53,761 nucleotides of DNA from Thauera aromatica K172. Lineage in GTDB: Bacteria > Pseudomonadota > Gammaproteobacteria > Burkholderiales > Rhodocyclaceae. Under the pieces are notes generated by a model. The model saw nothing but the letters and a program-made list of their open reading frames with translations. It had not been told where the DNA came from and ran no database searches. A program made the position numbers and the translations under genes. Position 1 is the first letter of the stretch; each line of letters begins with the position of its first letter. Shown one piece after another: positions 41,522 through 49,414 of the stretch. The DNA is taken from positions 1 through 53,761 of the forward strand of contig NZ_CP028340.1 of assembly GCF_003030465.1 (NCBI RefSeq), given 5' to 3'.

Positions 41522-43740
41522 CTGCTCCTTCCTTTCGACGTTTTGATCGAGCCTTTGGGTGTGATCGAAACGGCATCGCCAACGGCAATGCGCTTCAAGC
41601 GGTTGGCGGTGGCCTGGTCGATGGGCATCACCAACACGTCATCGCCACGCTTCACCAGGGCCAAGGTCTGGCCTTCGACGTTCCGCATACCGGCAAACGA
41701 CAACGCGCCATCCCCGGCAGTATAACGCGAGTGTTTCGGTATATCGAAACCTTTTAGCCGTTTGCCTTCGCGTTCGGCAATGTATTTATCCATTGCCTTG
41801 ACCTGCTCCGGCTTGTATTGCGGCCCGGCTTCTAGCCTTCCTCCTGGCCTAGAAACTCCCCGTCGCAGTGCGTTATCTGGTTGGGTTCCTTGCTGCTCCA
41901 TGTGACCAGGAACATCACGCGGCAATAGCACTTCACTTCCGCTGGCGATGCGAACCACACCGAGTTTGGACAGTGCTCGCAAACGGTTCTTGCTTTGGGG
42001 CGGCGGGACTCTTCCAATGCGTCCAATGTCGGGCTTCCGGTGCTGTCCGGTGGCGTGAACCCTTCCTGCTGGATCGCGGCCGCCTCGGTCGGCGTTGACG
42101 CTGGATCGGGCAGCGTCGTTGTCGGCAGCGGGTCTTGATCCAGGGCGGCCAGTGCCGCGTCCAGTTCGTCCTCGATCTTGTTGGGGTCTGTCATGGGTGT
42201 TCTCCTTCTTCAAAAGCGCCTGACGCCGGCTTTCAAGGGCCGGATCGGCAAACGTGATGGGTAGTTGTGAATCGACGGCGGCACGGATGATCTGCGCCTT
42301 GAACTCGGTGGTGCCGTTGACGGTGATGCGGCTCCCGTAGCGTTCCATTGCCAGCCGAAGGGCCTGCTGCAAGCCCTCGCGGGTGGCCTCGCGGGACACT
42401 TGCAGCTTGTCGCCGTCATCCCGCACGGCAGTCTTGCCAGCGCGGAAAATGATCGTTCCCTTCTTCGTGATGTTGTCCACCACGGGCGCATGTCCGGGCT
42501 TGGCCTGGCCCTGGCCCTCGACGGTGTTGCCCTTGAGGCCCTGGGCGGCCTCTCGGGCGCGCAGGGCGGCCAGCGCCTCGGCATTGCCCTGCAAGGCTTC
42601 CTTCTTGAGCCAATCGGCCCATGTGCGCCGCTTATGCTCGTCGTAGCAGCCCTGGCGCTCGCGCTGGTGTTCCTTGTTGATCGCCTGGATTTCGTCGCGC
42701 AGCGCCTTGCTCGCCTGGGCATACAGCAGCTTCTTGGTCGCCGCCTTCCCCCCCATCAATTTGATGGCAGCACGCCGCAAGCGACTGGATCGCTTCGCAT
42801 CCTCGACCTTCCTGGTCTTGCTCTGCCTTGCCTTGTCCAGGGCCGCCCGCTGCGCGGCCGCCAAGGTTTGCTGGTCGGCCTTATACCTGGCGTACAACTC
42901 GGTGGTATTGACCCGCAGGCGTACCGGCTTCTTCTGGTACTGCCGCTTCGCTTTGGTTTGCGCTTGCCGTTCGGGCGATGCCTCGAACGGGCCAAACCTC
43001 GCTTCCAGCTTCGGTTTGGAAAGTTCGCGGGCTACTGTGCTTGCCTTGACCTGGGTGCCGTCGCCGGCTTCGATCACGAAACCATTGCCTTTTGCTCGCA
43101 GCTCTAGACCGTTGGCCTGCAACGCTTGGTGCAGTTCCGTCCAGGACTGCGCGGCCTTGATCTCTTCCAAGCATTCGCGCTTGATCCATCCGACCAGGCT
43201 TTCCACGCCGGCATGTCGTTCCATGTCGGCCGCCCGGCCTTCGGCGATGCTGCGCGCCGGGGTGTGATTGTCTTTTTCCAGCCCGTAGTCCCGTTCCAGG
43301 ACTTCGCACAACTCGCCTAACGTCCGATAGGACTGGAAGGGTTCGTGCATCGTGTTGCGCGTCGGGTGAATCTTGTTGATGGCGATGTGGATGTGCAGGT
43401 TGTCGGTGTCGTGGTGCACGGCACTGATTCGTTGATGCTCGCCATAACCCAGCCCCGCGCAAATACGCTCTTCAATCGCCTTGAGGGTGTCGGCGTCGGG
43501 CTTCTCGCCAGCGCGAAAGCTCACCAGCAGGTGAAAGGTCTTGTCGCCGGTCGCTCGGGTGTTCATGTGCTGCGTGGCCAGCACCTCGTCCGTGGCGGCC
43601 TGTACGGTGCCGGCCTGGCAGTTCGTCAACGTGACCAAACCCAGCCGCTCGGTCTTGCTCTGCGCGTCCGTGATGTACTGCACCAGGCCGGCAAAGTCGC
43701 TCTTGCCAAGCGACCGCATGGGGACGTGCTTGGCAATCAC
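41518..43740 (-). CDS. traI: Relaxase TraI (MOB-P)
   Basis: 740-residue relaxase that cuts oriT and stays bound to the DNA end. Catalytic Tyr22 (LVQYITDAQ) and the metal-binding His116/His118 (TDNLHIHIAINKIHP) are present. The gene carries all of traH in another frame in its 3' half and a TrbA-like operator near its 3' end. Confidence 0.97.
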   Translation of the reverse strand: MIAKHVPMRSLGKSDFAGLVQYITDAQSKTERLGLVTLTNCQAGTVQAATDEVLATQHMNTRATGDKTFHLLVSFRAGEKPDADTLKAIEERICAGLGYGEHQRISAVHHDTDNLHIHIAINKIHPTRNTMHEPFQSYRTLGELCEVLERDYGLEKDNHTPARSIAEGRAADMERHAGVESLVGWIKRECLEEIKAAQSWTELHQALQANGLELRAKGNGFVIEAGDGTQVKASTVARELSKPKLEARFGPFEASPERQAQTKAKRQYQKKPVRLRVNTTELYARYKADQQTLAAAQRAALDKARQSKTRKVEDAKRSSRLRRAAIKLMGGKAATKKLLYAQASKALRDEIQAINKEHQRERQGCYDEHKRRTWADWLKKEALQGNAEALAALRAREAAQGLKGNTVEGQGQAKPGHAPVVDNITKKGTIIFRAGKTAVRDDGDKLQVSREATREGLQQALRLAMERYGSRITVNGTTEFKAQIIRAAVDSQLPITFADPALESRRQALLKKENTHDRPQQDRGRTGRGTGRPGSRPAADNDAARSSVNADRGGRDPAGRVHATGQHRKPDIGRIGRVPPPQSKNRLRALSKLGVVRIASGSEVLLPRDVPGHMEQQGTQPDNALRRGVSRPGGRLEAGPQYKPEQVKAMDKYIAEREGKRLKGFDIPKHSRYTAGDGALSFAGMRNVEGQTLALVKRGDDVLVMPIDQATANRLKRIAVGDAVSITPKGSIKTSKGRSR
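41733..41750. promoter_or_regulatory. Probable TrbA operator upstream of traG (inside traI)
   Basis: GTTTCGGTATATCGAAAC has perfect 6-bp arms and the core shared with sites at 2862 and 44382. A traG promoter repressed by TrbA is known in this place in RP4. A KorB-like half, TTTTAGCCGTTT, follows immediately. Confidence 0.65.
41832..42194 (-). CDS. traH: TraH, relaxosome-stabilising protein embedded in traI
   Basis: 120-residue acidic protein (DELDAALAALDQDPLP), wholly inside traI in another frame, as in RP4, where it stabilises the TraI/TraJ complex at oriT. The C-terminal half has CEHCPNSVWF and CYCRVMF, a possible metal site. ATG at 42192-42194 follows GGAGAA. Confidence 0.85.
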   Translation of the reverse strand: MTDPNKIEDELDAALAALDQDPLPTTTLPDPASTPTEAAAIQQEGFTPPDSTGSPTLDALEESRRPKARTVCEHCPNSVWFASPAEVKCYCRVMFLVTWSSKEPNQITHCDGEFLGQEEG

Positions 43741-43757
43741 TGGCGGCCTCCGGTTTT

Positions 43758-43770
43758 TTTAGCGGCTAAA
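43758..43770. promoter_or_regulatory. KorB operator between traJ and traI
   Basis: TTTAGCGGCTAAA, perfect, in the 31-bp gap between the traJ stop and traI start. Confidence 0.85.
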
Positions 43771-43771
43771 G

Positions 43772-44146
43772 TCATGGTTCGGCCCTCGGCCGTACCACGG
43801 CTTTCATGACGCGCCCCATTTCGTCCTGGGTAGCCTCGATCCGGCCCAGCAGCGCCAAGATGGTTGCCTCGCCAAACTTCGCCGTCCGCGCGTCATCGGT
43901 CAGCCAGAGTTTCAGCAGGCCGCCAAGGCGGCCAAGGTCGCCATTGATCCGGGCCAGCTCGCGCACGCGCTCGTAGTCTGTGATGCCCTTGATTTCGTAA
44001 CCCTGGCCGACTTCGCGCAAGTAGCGCGCAACGCTCAAGCCGGCTTGTCGGGCTTGGCGTTCTATCTCTTCTTTCTCGTCCGGGAACACCGGCACCCGCA
44101 GGTGGTGGCGGCGCTTCCGGCCTGTTTGCTTTTCGTCTTTCTCCAT
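43772..44146 (-). CDS. traJ: oriT-binding protein TraJ
   Basis: 124-residue basic protein that binds the inverted repeat beside nic and recruits TraI. N-terminal half is ribbon-helix-helix-like (HHLRVPVFPDEKEEIERQAR), with a helical C-terminal half. First gene of the leftward relaxase operon, starting about 105 bp from its binding site at oriT. Confidence 0.93.
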   Translation of the reverse strand: MEKDEKQTGRKRRHHLRVPVFPDEKEEIERQARQAGLSVARYLREVGQGYEIKGITDYERVRELARINGDLGRLGGLLKLWLTDDARTAKFGEATILALLGRIEATQDEMGRVMKAVVRPRAEP

Positions 44147-44485
44147 CGTCCAACCTCGGTTGTTGCTTCTTTGCCGGCGGTAGCCGGCTGCCTCGCAGAG
44201 CAGGATTCCCGTTGAGTGCCCCCGGCGCGAATAAGGGACAGTGAAGATAGATAACCGGCTTGCCGGTTAGCTAACTTCACCCATCCTGCCCGCCTTACGG
44301 CGACGTTAACGCCAAGAATGAAATCAGATTCACCTTCGATTTACTAGCGATTTTGCCTCAAAACAGGCCCGATTGCATCAACGATATAGCGAAACCGGCC
44401 ATAGTTGCGCTAGAATCGTGGCTGTAGTGCTCCAATCGACCTAAAATCGGGAAGGAATCGGATTGATGAAGGATGAAAAATCGTT
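44147..44485. other. oriT: Origin of transfer oriT with divergent traJ/traK promoters
   Basis: TAACCGGC-TT-GCCGGTTA (44252-44269) is the TraJ-binding inverted repeat. It is followed by TTCACCCATCCTG-CCCGCC; by comparison with RP4 the nick falls between 44288 and 44289. The rest, toward traK, is AT-richer and should hold TraK-binding sites and promoters, including a probable TrbA operator. Confidence 0.92.
44382..44395. promoter_or_regulatory. Probable TrbA operator at the traK promoter
   Basis: CGATATAGCGAAAC is the reverse of GTTTCGCTATATCG, one base from the sites at 2862 and 41733. TrbA control of traK is known in RP4. Confidence 0.6.
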
Positions 44486-44875
44486 ATGGCTAAGAGCCTT
44501 TCAGAACGCATTGCCCAGCGGGTGAGTGCCAAGCAACCGAGTCGAACCGGGAAGAACCGGGCATCGTTCCTGGCAGTTCGGGACGATGTGAGGAAGGCCC
44601 TGGACGATGGCTGGCCAGTCAAGGTGATCTGGGACACCTTGCGCGATGAAGGAAAGATCGAGTTCGGGTATGACGCCTTTATCGGCTACGTGAACCGACT
44701 CATCCGAAACGCTGAAACGTCACCCGCAAAGCCGCCGGCCGACCAGGTGAAGGCTGACAAGCCAGCACCGAAGGCCAAGGCGAAAACCGACGCACCACAA
44801 GAACCGAAGGCAGAAGCGCCATCCATTGGTGGCTTCAACTTCAACCCGAAACCGAACAAAGAGGATTTACTGTAA
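44486..44875 (+). CDS. traK: oriT-binding protein TraK
   Basis: 129-residue basic protein that wraps the leading side of oriT DNA. N-terminal part DVRKALDDGWPVKVIWDTLRDEGK looks DNA-binding; the tail is Lys/Ala/Pro-rich. First gene of traKLM; its stop overlaps the traL start. Confidence 0.93.
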   Translation: MAKSLSERIAQRVSAKQPSRTGKNRASFLAVRDDVRKALDDGWPVKVIWDTLRDEGKIEFGYDAFIGYVNRLIRNAETSPAKPPADQVKADKPAPKAKAKTDAPQEPKAEAPSIGGFNFNPKPNKEDLL

Positions 44876-45600
44876 TGGCGAAAATTCACATGGTCTTGCA
44901 AGGCAAGGGCGGCGTCGGCAAGTCGATGATTGCGGCCGCGATTGCCCAGTACAAAGTCAGCAAGGGGCAGAAGCCGCTTTGCATCGACACCGATCCGGTC
45001 AACAGCACCTTTGAGGGGTATCGGGCGCTGAACGTCCAGCGCCTGAACATCATGGATGGCGACGAAATCAACACCAGGAACTTCGATGCCCTGGTGGAAC
45101 AAATCGCCTCGACCGAAAACGACGTCATCATCGACAACGGGGCCAGCTCGTTCGTGCCGCTGTCCAGCTACTTGATCGGCAACCAGGTGCCGGCGTTGCT
45201 CCAAGAAATGGGCCACGAACTGGTAGTGCATACGGTTGTCACCGGCGGCCAAGCCTTCCTGGACACCCTGAACGGCTTTAGCACGCTCGCACGGCAGTTT
45301 CCGGCCGAATGTGTGTTCGTGGTCTGGCTGAACCCGTATTGGGGGCCAATCGAGCATGAAGGCAAGGGCTTCGAGAAAATGAAGGCGTACACCGACAACA
45401 AGGCGCGGGTATCGGCCATCATCCAGATTCCGGCCCTCAAGGAAGAAACCTACGGCCGCGACTTCTCGGAAATGCTCCAGGAACGCCGGACATTCGATGA
45501 AGCCCTGGCGGACTCGGCCCTTACGATCATGACGCGGCAGCGGCTCAAGATCGTGAAATCGCAGCTTTTCCAGCAGCTTGAAAACGCGGCGGTGCTCTAA
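44875..45600 (+). CDS. traL: TraL, ParA/MinD-type ATPase
   Basis: 241-residue P-loop protein with deviant Walker A GKGGVGKS at residues 10-17. Known in IncP-1 as an auxiliary transfer gene; a positional or assembly role is only inferred. It overlaps traK and traM. Confidence 0.9.
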   Translation: MAKIHMVLQGKGGVGKSMIAAAIAQYKVSKGQKPLCIDTDPVNSTFEGYRALNVQRLNIMDGDEINTRNFDALVEQIASTENDVIIDNGASSFVPLSSYLIGNQVPALLQEMGHELVVHTVVTGGQAFLDTLNGFSTLARQFPAECVFVVWLNPYWGPIEHEGKGFEKMKAYTDNKARVSAIIQIPALKEETYGRDFSEMLQERRTFDEALADSALTIMTRQRLKIVKSQLFQQLENAAVL

Positions 45601-46040
45601 TGGCCAGCGACGACAAGATCGAGGAAACCATCAAGGCCATTGCGGCACGGCACGGCATCGCCGTCAGCCGCGATGACCCGATCCTGGTACTGCAAACGAT
45701 CAATGATCGTTTGATGCAGGACAGCCAAGCGGCCCAGCAAGAAATCCTGGAAGGCTTCAAATCGGAGCTGGAAGCGATTGCGCACCGCTGGGGTGAGGAC
45801 TCCAAGGGAAAGGCCGAAAGGACGCTTAACGCGGCCCTGGCGGCCTCCAAAGAGGCAATGGCGCAGGGGATGAAGGACGGCGCGAATGCGGCAGCCGAAG
45901 CCGTCCAGCGCGAGTTTGACGCCAGCGCGGCAAAGCTGGCCGGCTCGATCCGGGAAGCGCGCCGCGTGTCGATGCTGAACATGGCCGCCGCCGGCCTGGC
46001 TGTTCTGGCTGCGGCGCTGGCCTTGTGGGCCTCGATGTAG
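45600..46040 (+). CDS. traM: TraM, accessory transfer protein
   Basis: 146 residues: soluble alanine-rich coiled-coil-prone region (about 25-115), then one C-terminal membrane segment (MLNMAAAGLAVLAAALALWA). The C-terminal anchor suggests it tethers something to the inner membrane. Last gene of traKLM, followed by a bidirectional terminator. Confidence 0.88.
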   Translation: MASDDKIEETIKAIAARHGIAVSRDDPILVLQTINDRLMQDSQAAQQEILEGFKSELEAIAHRWGEDSKGKAERTLNAALAASKEAMAQGMKDGANAAAEAVQREFDASAAKLAGSIREARRVSMLNMAAAGLAVLAAALALWASM

Positions 46041-46059
46041 GCCCGGCTTCATGCGCTCA

Positions 46060-46091
46060 AGAAAAAGCCCGGCAGTGCCGGGCTTTTTCTT
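46060..46091. terminator. Bidirectional terminator between traM and kfrC
   Basis: AGAAAAAGCCCGGCA-G-TGCCGGGCTTTTTCT, a near-perfect hairpin with A/T runs on both sides, ends traKLM and the converging kfrC. Confidence 0.92.
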
Positions 46092-46701
46092 ATACGGTGC
46101 GGGACAACCCCAAAGACTGCGACCGTCCTAGTCGTTGTTCCTGGGCCTGCTTTCGTTCCTGCTCCTGCTTGCGCGTAAGCGCCTGGTGTCGGCGTGCTGC
46201 TTCGCGCATCGCATCCCAATCCGAAGCTAAGTCGGGACGCTCGGCGCGCATCTTGCGCGTGGCCAGCTCTTCGATCTTGGGCGCGTGGATGCCCATGCCT
46301 TCCTTGATTTCGCGGACGACCTCAAGGCGCGTATGCAGAACCTGTAAACGCGCCTGCTGCTGCGCCTGGTTGGTCTGCCACGCCTGCCGTGTACCTGGTC
46401 GTGCCAAGAATCCCGGCTTTCCGGCCTGGGCCTGCTGCAAGCGGGCTTGTTGCCGGTCGATCAGGTTTTCTAGGCGATCCTCTATGTGCTCCACCTGGGC
46501 GAACTTCGACTGGACATAGATGGCCAGCGCCTCTTGATAGGTCTGCTCGATAGGGGCGGCCTCCAAGGCCGCCTGCTGCTCGCGTTCTATCTCCTGGGCA
46601 GCCTCTAGCAACTCTTCGCCGCCGCTCGTAGCGGCTGCGCTGCGACCCGACCGGATGGGTGCCGGGGTGTTGCTGTCGCGTCGGAATGCTGGGTTTTTCA
46701 A
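46090..46701 (-). CDS. kfrC: KfrC (Upf54.4)
   Basis: 203-residue, highly helical, Gln/Arg/Glu-rich protein with coiled-coil character (LENLIDRQQARLQQAQ). The position identifies it as KfrC, linked to KfrA in stable maintenance. The start is taken as TTG at 46699-46701, which follows GGAGG at good spacing; no ATG fits better. A KorB operator lies just upstream. Confidence 0.82.
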   Translation of the reverse strand: MKNPAFRRDSNTPAPIRSGRSAAATSGGEELLEAAQEIEREQQAALEAAPIEQTYQEALAIYVQSKFAQVEHIEDRLENLIDRQQARLQQAQAGKPGFLARPGTRQAWQTNQAQQQARLQVLHTRLEVVREIKEGMGIHAPKIEELATRKMRAERPDLASDWDAMREAARRHQALTRKQEQERKQAQEQRLGRSQSLGLSRTV

Positions 46702-46711
46702 GGAAGCCTCC

Positions 46712-46724
46712 TTTAGCCGCTAAA
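46712..46724. promoter_or_regulatory. KorB operator before kfrC
   Basis: TTTAGCCGCTAAA, perfect, immediately upstream of the kfrC ribosome-binding site and 3 bp from the kfrB stop. Confidence 0.85.
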
Positions 46725-46726
46725 AA

Positions 46727-47074
46727 TTATCGGGATCGCCCTCGGCTAAGTTTTGCGGCTTCGGCGGCCACCACGGCCTTGCCCTGGGCGTCGTAACTAA
46801 TACTCTTTGATGCTCCTACTTCTGGTACTTTATCGAAATTTTGCCGGTCGTGCATGACAAAATTTTTCCCGATTTGCTGGTACACGCTTCTACTGTCCGA
46901 GTGGACGATCATCCCGTCATGCTTCTGGCCCTTGTCGGCTTCCTTCGCCATGTACAGGTTGTAAATGCCTGGCTTGAGTGCGCCGGCCTTATCCACCTTC
47001 TCGTTTGTCCACGCGCCTCCTTGCTCGGTCTGAACGATGCGCTGCCCGTTCATGACCAATAGGCGTTGTTTCAT
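46727..47074 (-). CDS. kfrB: KfrB (Upf54.8)
   Basis: 115 residues of KfrB-domain type: GIYNLYMAKEADKGQKHDGMIVHSD, HDRQNFDKVPEVG. Thought to work with KfrA and KfrC in stable inheritance. ATG at 47072-47074. Separated from kfrA by a strong terminator, so it may have its own promoter in 47080-47140. Confidence 0.87.
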   Translation of the reverse strand: MKQRLLVMNGQRIVQTEQGGAWTNEKVDKAGALKPGIYNLYMAKEADKGQKHDGMIVHSDSRSVYQQIGKNFVMHDRQNFDKVPEVGASKSISYDAQGKAVVAAEAAKLSRGRSR

Positions 47075-47142
47075 TGGACACTCCTATCGTTGGTACTGCT
47101 GGTTAAAAATGGGATGTTGGCACCTCCATACGCCACAACAGA

Positions 47143-47178
47143 AAAAGCCGACCTCGGCAGTTCGAGGCCGGCTTTTAT
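47143..47178. terminator. Terminator between kfrA and kfrB
   Basis: AAAAGCCGACCTCGG with imperfect complement CGAGGCCGGCTTTT; U-run possible on both strands. It ends kfrA transcription. Confidence 0.85.
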
Positions 47179-47242
47179 CCATGTTGCCGGGGCGCGCTTG
47201 TCAAGGTAACACCGGCAATTTTAGTCAAAGCCCCCCGATAAA

Positions 47243-48184
47243 TCAGGATTTATCGTTCTTACCCCGGCCGCCCTCGGCCTTCGTTGCTTTTGCCATGACG
47301 GTTTCCAGGGCTTCCAGGCGTCCCCGCAGGGTGGCGGCCTCTTCGCGGGCCTGGCTGGCTTCCTTGCGGCTGCTGTCGCGCTCTGCTTGCGCCTTGGTGT
47401 ACCGCTCGGCCTGACGCGCCGCCTCCTGTGCTGCCGCCTTCCGCTGCTCCTGGTGCGCCTCGCGCTCGGCCTCGGTCTTGGCCTTGATCTTGGTGATTTC
47501 GGCCAGCGCGTCCAGGGCTTCCTTGCGGGCGGTGTCTCGCTCTTCCTCGGCGGCCTTGGCCCGGCCCACGGCTTGATCGCGCTCCTGGCGCAGCCGGTCG
47601 GCTTCCTGGTGCGCCCGATCCAGTTCGGCCCGCAGCTCGCGGGCGCGGTGCTCGATCTCCTCGGCCTTCTGCTCGGCCAGCACGGCCCGCCGCTCGGACG
47701 CGGCCAGCGACTCGCGCAGCTCGGCCAGCGCCTTGTCCTGGGCTTTCGCCTGGTCGTCGGCCGTGTCCATCGCCTTTTCCAGCTCCACGATACGCGCTTG
47801 CGCGGCATCCAGCTCGACCGCCTGCGACTCGTAGGCGTTGGCCAGCTCGGCCCGCATGGCGTCCAGCTCGGCCCGCTCGCCCTCCCAGCCCGCTTGCGCG
47901 GCCCGCAGCGACTCGTTCGCCAGCTCCTGCGCCTGCTGCCACAACACGGCCACCGCCTGGCCGCCGGCGGCCTGGACGGCCTCTGGCACCTGGACAGCCA
48001 CCGGGGCCGCTTGTGCGGTCTGCGCACGCCGCCATTCCTTCATGCCACTGCTGGCGTCGTTCATGTTGACGCGGGCGGCCTTGCGCACGGCATCGACGGT
48101 CGGGAAGCCGTCCCGGCCGTTCTGCTCGAACAACTCATCAGCGGCGGCAAAGATGCGGTCGCGGGTTTCCTTAGTCAATTCCAT
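47243..48184 (-). CDS. kfrA: KfrA, DNA-binding coiled-coil protein
   Basis: 313 residues: N-terminal helix-turn-helix part (FPTVDAVRKAARVNMNDAS, about residues 26-45), then a very long Ala/Glu/Arg coiled coil (about 80-300). Known to repress its own promoter and to help segregation as a scaffold-like protein. ATG at 48182-48184 after GGAGG. The promoter carries KorA- and KorB-type sites. Confidence 0.95.
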   Translation of the reverse strand: MELTKETRDRIFAAADELFEQNGRDGFPTVDAVRKAARVNMNDASSGMKEWRRAQTAQAAPVAVQVPEAVQAAGGQAVAVLWQQAQELANESLRAAQAGWEGERAELDAMRAELANAYESQAVELDAAQARIVELEKAMDTADDQAKAQDKALAELRESLAASERRAVLAEQKAEEIEHRARELRAELDRAHQEADRLRQERDQAVGRAKAAEEERDTARKEALDALAEITKIKAKTEAEREAHQEQRKAAAQEAARQAERYTKAQAERDSSRKEASQAREEAATLRGRLEALETVMAKATKAEGGRGKNDKS

Positions 48185-48249
48185 GCTGTCGCCCTCCTGG
48201 TTGATTTGGTAAGAATAATAATATTCTTCTTATTATTACCTGTCAAGCG

Positions 48250-48261
48250 TTTTAGCTAAAC
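48250..48261. promoter_or_regulatory. KorA operator of kfrA (one mismatch)
   Basis: TTTTAGCTAAAC, one base off the consensus; 2 bp from a KorB site. Confidence 0.8.
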
Positions 48262-48263
48262 TT

Positions 48264-48276
48264 TTTAGCGGCTAAA
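48264..48276. promoter_or_regulatory. KorB operator of kfrA
   Basis: TTTAGCGGCTAAA, perfect, beside the KorA site and upstream of kfrA. Confidence 0.9.
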
Positions 48277-48309
48277 GTGCCCGGCCCGGCGCGTGTTGGC
48301 CGGCGTTCA

Positions 48310-48340
48310 GGCAAAAAAAACCCCGCCGAAGCGGGGCGGG
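48310..48340 (-). terminator. Terminator of the korA-incC-korB operon
   Basis: On the minus strand CCCCGCCCCG-CTTC-GGCGGGG is followed by eight T, about 30 bp after the korB stop. Confidence 0.85.
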
Positions 48341-48370
48341 GTGGGTGGGGTCGGCGGTGTGCCGGGCGGT

Positions 48371-49414
48371 CTAGCCTTCCAGCAGGGCCACCAGTTGCAC
48401 CTTGGCAAGATCGGCCTCGAACTCCTGGCCGTCATCTTCGTACTTCAACCAGGCGTAACCCTCGGCCGGGGGTCGGCGGTTCAGGATGAGGCGAGCCGGG
48501 CGGCCGTCATGCTCCACCTGGACGATGGCCTTTTTCAGCTTGTCCGGGTCTTGCTCCTTCGGTTCCTTTTCCTTCTTGGCGTCACCATCGCTTTCGCCGT
48601 CGCCCTCGGCGTCGGTCTGGCCGGTGAAGGCATCGACGGTGTTGGGGTCGCGCTCTTCCTCGCCCTGGCTACGCTTGTCGTCCAGGAACTCGCGCAGCAG
48701 CTTGACCGATCCCCGCGTCAGCTCCTGGCTGTCATCGGCCAGCCACGCGCCCACTTCGTCCGGGTTCTTCTTGTAGGCCGTCACCAGCTCGTTGATAACC
48801 GTCACGTCCTTGGCCCGGCCACTGTTGAACGCCTCGGCAATCGGCTCCGGCAAGTCCAGCAGCGTGACGTGCTGCGTGATGAATGCCGCCGACTTCCCGA
48901 CCGCCTTGGCGATTTCGCCTTTTTTCCTGCCCTTGGCCAGCTCGCGGCCGATGTAATCGGCAATCTCGCGGGCGGTCAGCTCGTTGCGTTGCAGGTTCTC
49001 GATGACTTGATCGTCGTCGTTGTAGTCGTTGTCGATGAACCCCGGAATGGTCGTCTTTTCCGCCCACTTCGAGCCGCGAAAGCGCCGTGCGCCGTGGTTG
49101 ATGAGGTAGCGGCCTGGTGCGTCCGGGTTCTCGCGCACGCTGATAGGCGATTTCACGCCGCGATCCTTGATCGTCTGGCCAATCTCGGCAATGGACTCGG
49201 GCGAAAAGCCGGGGTTGTCCTCCTTGCGCGGCTGGTTCGGATCTTCGTCGATCAGTTCCAGCGGCAAGTCCTGTGGCCCTGCAACGCCCGTATTGGCCGC
49301 CTGTGGCTCGTTCAGCAGTCCGGCAAGGTCGCCCAGGCTGTCCAGGCCCATACCGCCCGCATGGGGCTTCTGCGCGGCCGCAGCGGCCTTCTTCTTGGTC
49401 TGCGTGGCGGTCAT
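48371..49414 (-). CDS. korB: KorB, global repressor and ParB-type partition protein
   Basis: 347-residue ParB-family protein that binds TTTAGCSGCTAAA sites as repressor and partition factor with IncC. ParB-like part at about 50-140 (NHGARRFRGSKWAEKTTIPG), helix-turn-helix near AKAVGKSAAFITQHVTLLDLP, an acidic linker, and a C-terminal dimer domain. I chose ATG 49414 because it overlaps the incC stop (ATGA) and gives the family N terminus. Confidence 0.96.
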   Translation of the reverse strand: MTATQTKKKAAAAAQKPHAGGMGLDSLGDLAGLLNEPQAANTGVAGPQDLPLELIDEDPNQPRKEDNPGFSPESIAEIGQTIKDRGVKSPISVRENPDAPGRYLINHGARRFRGSKWAEKTTIPGFIDNDYNDDDQVIENLQRNELTAREIADYIGRELAKGRKKGEIAKAVGKSAAFITQHVTLLDLPEPIAEAFNSGRAKDVTVINELVTAYKKNPDEVGAWLADDSQELTRGSVKLLREFLDDKRSQGEEERDPNTVDAFTGQTDAEGDGESDGDAKKEKEPKEQDPDKLKKAIVQVEHDGRPARLILNRRPPAEGYAWLKYEDDGQEFEADLAKVQLVALLEG

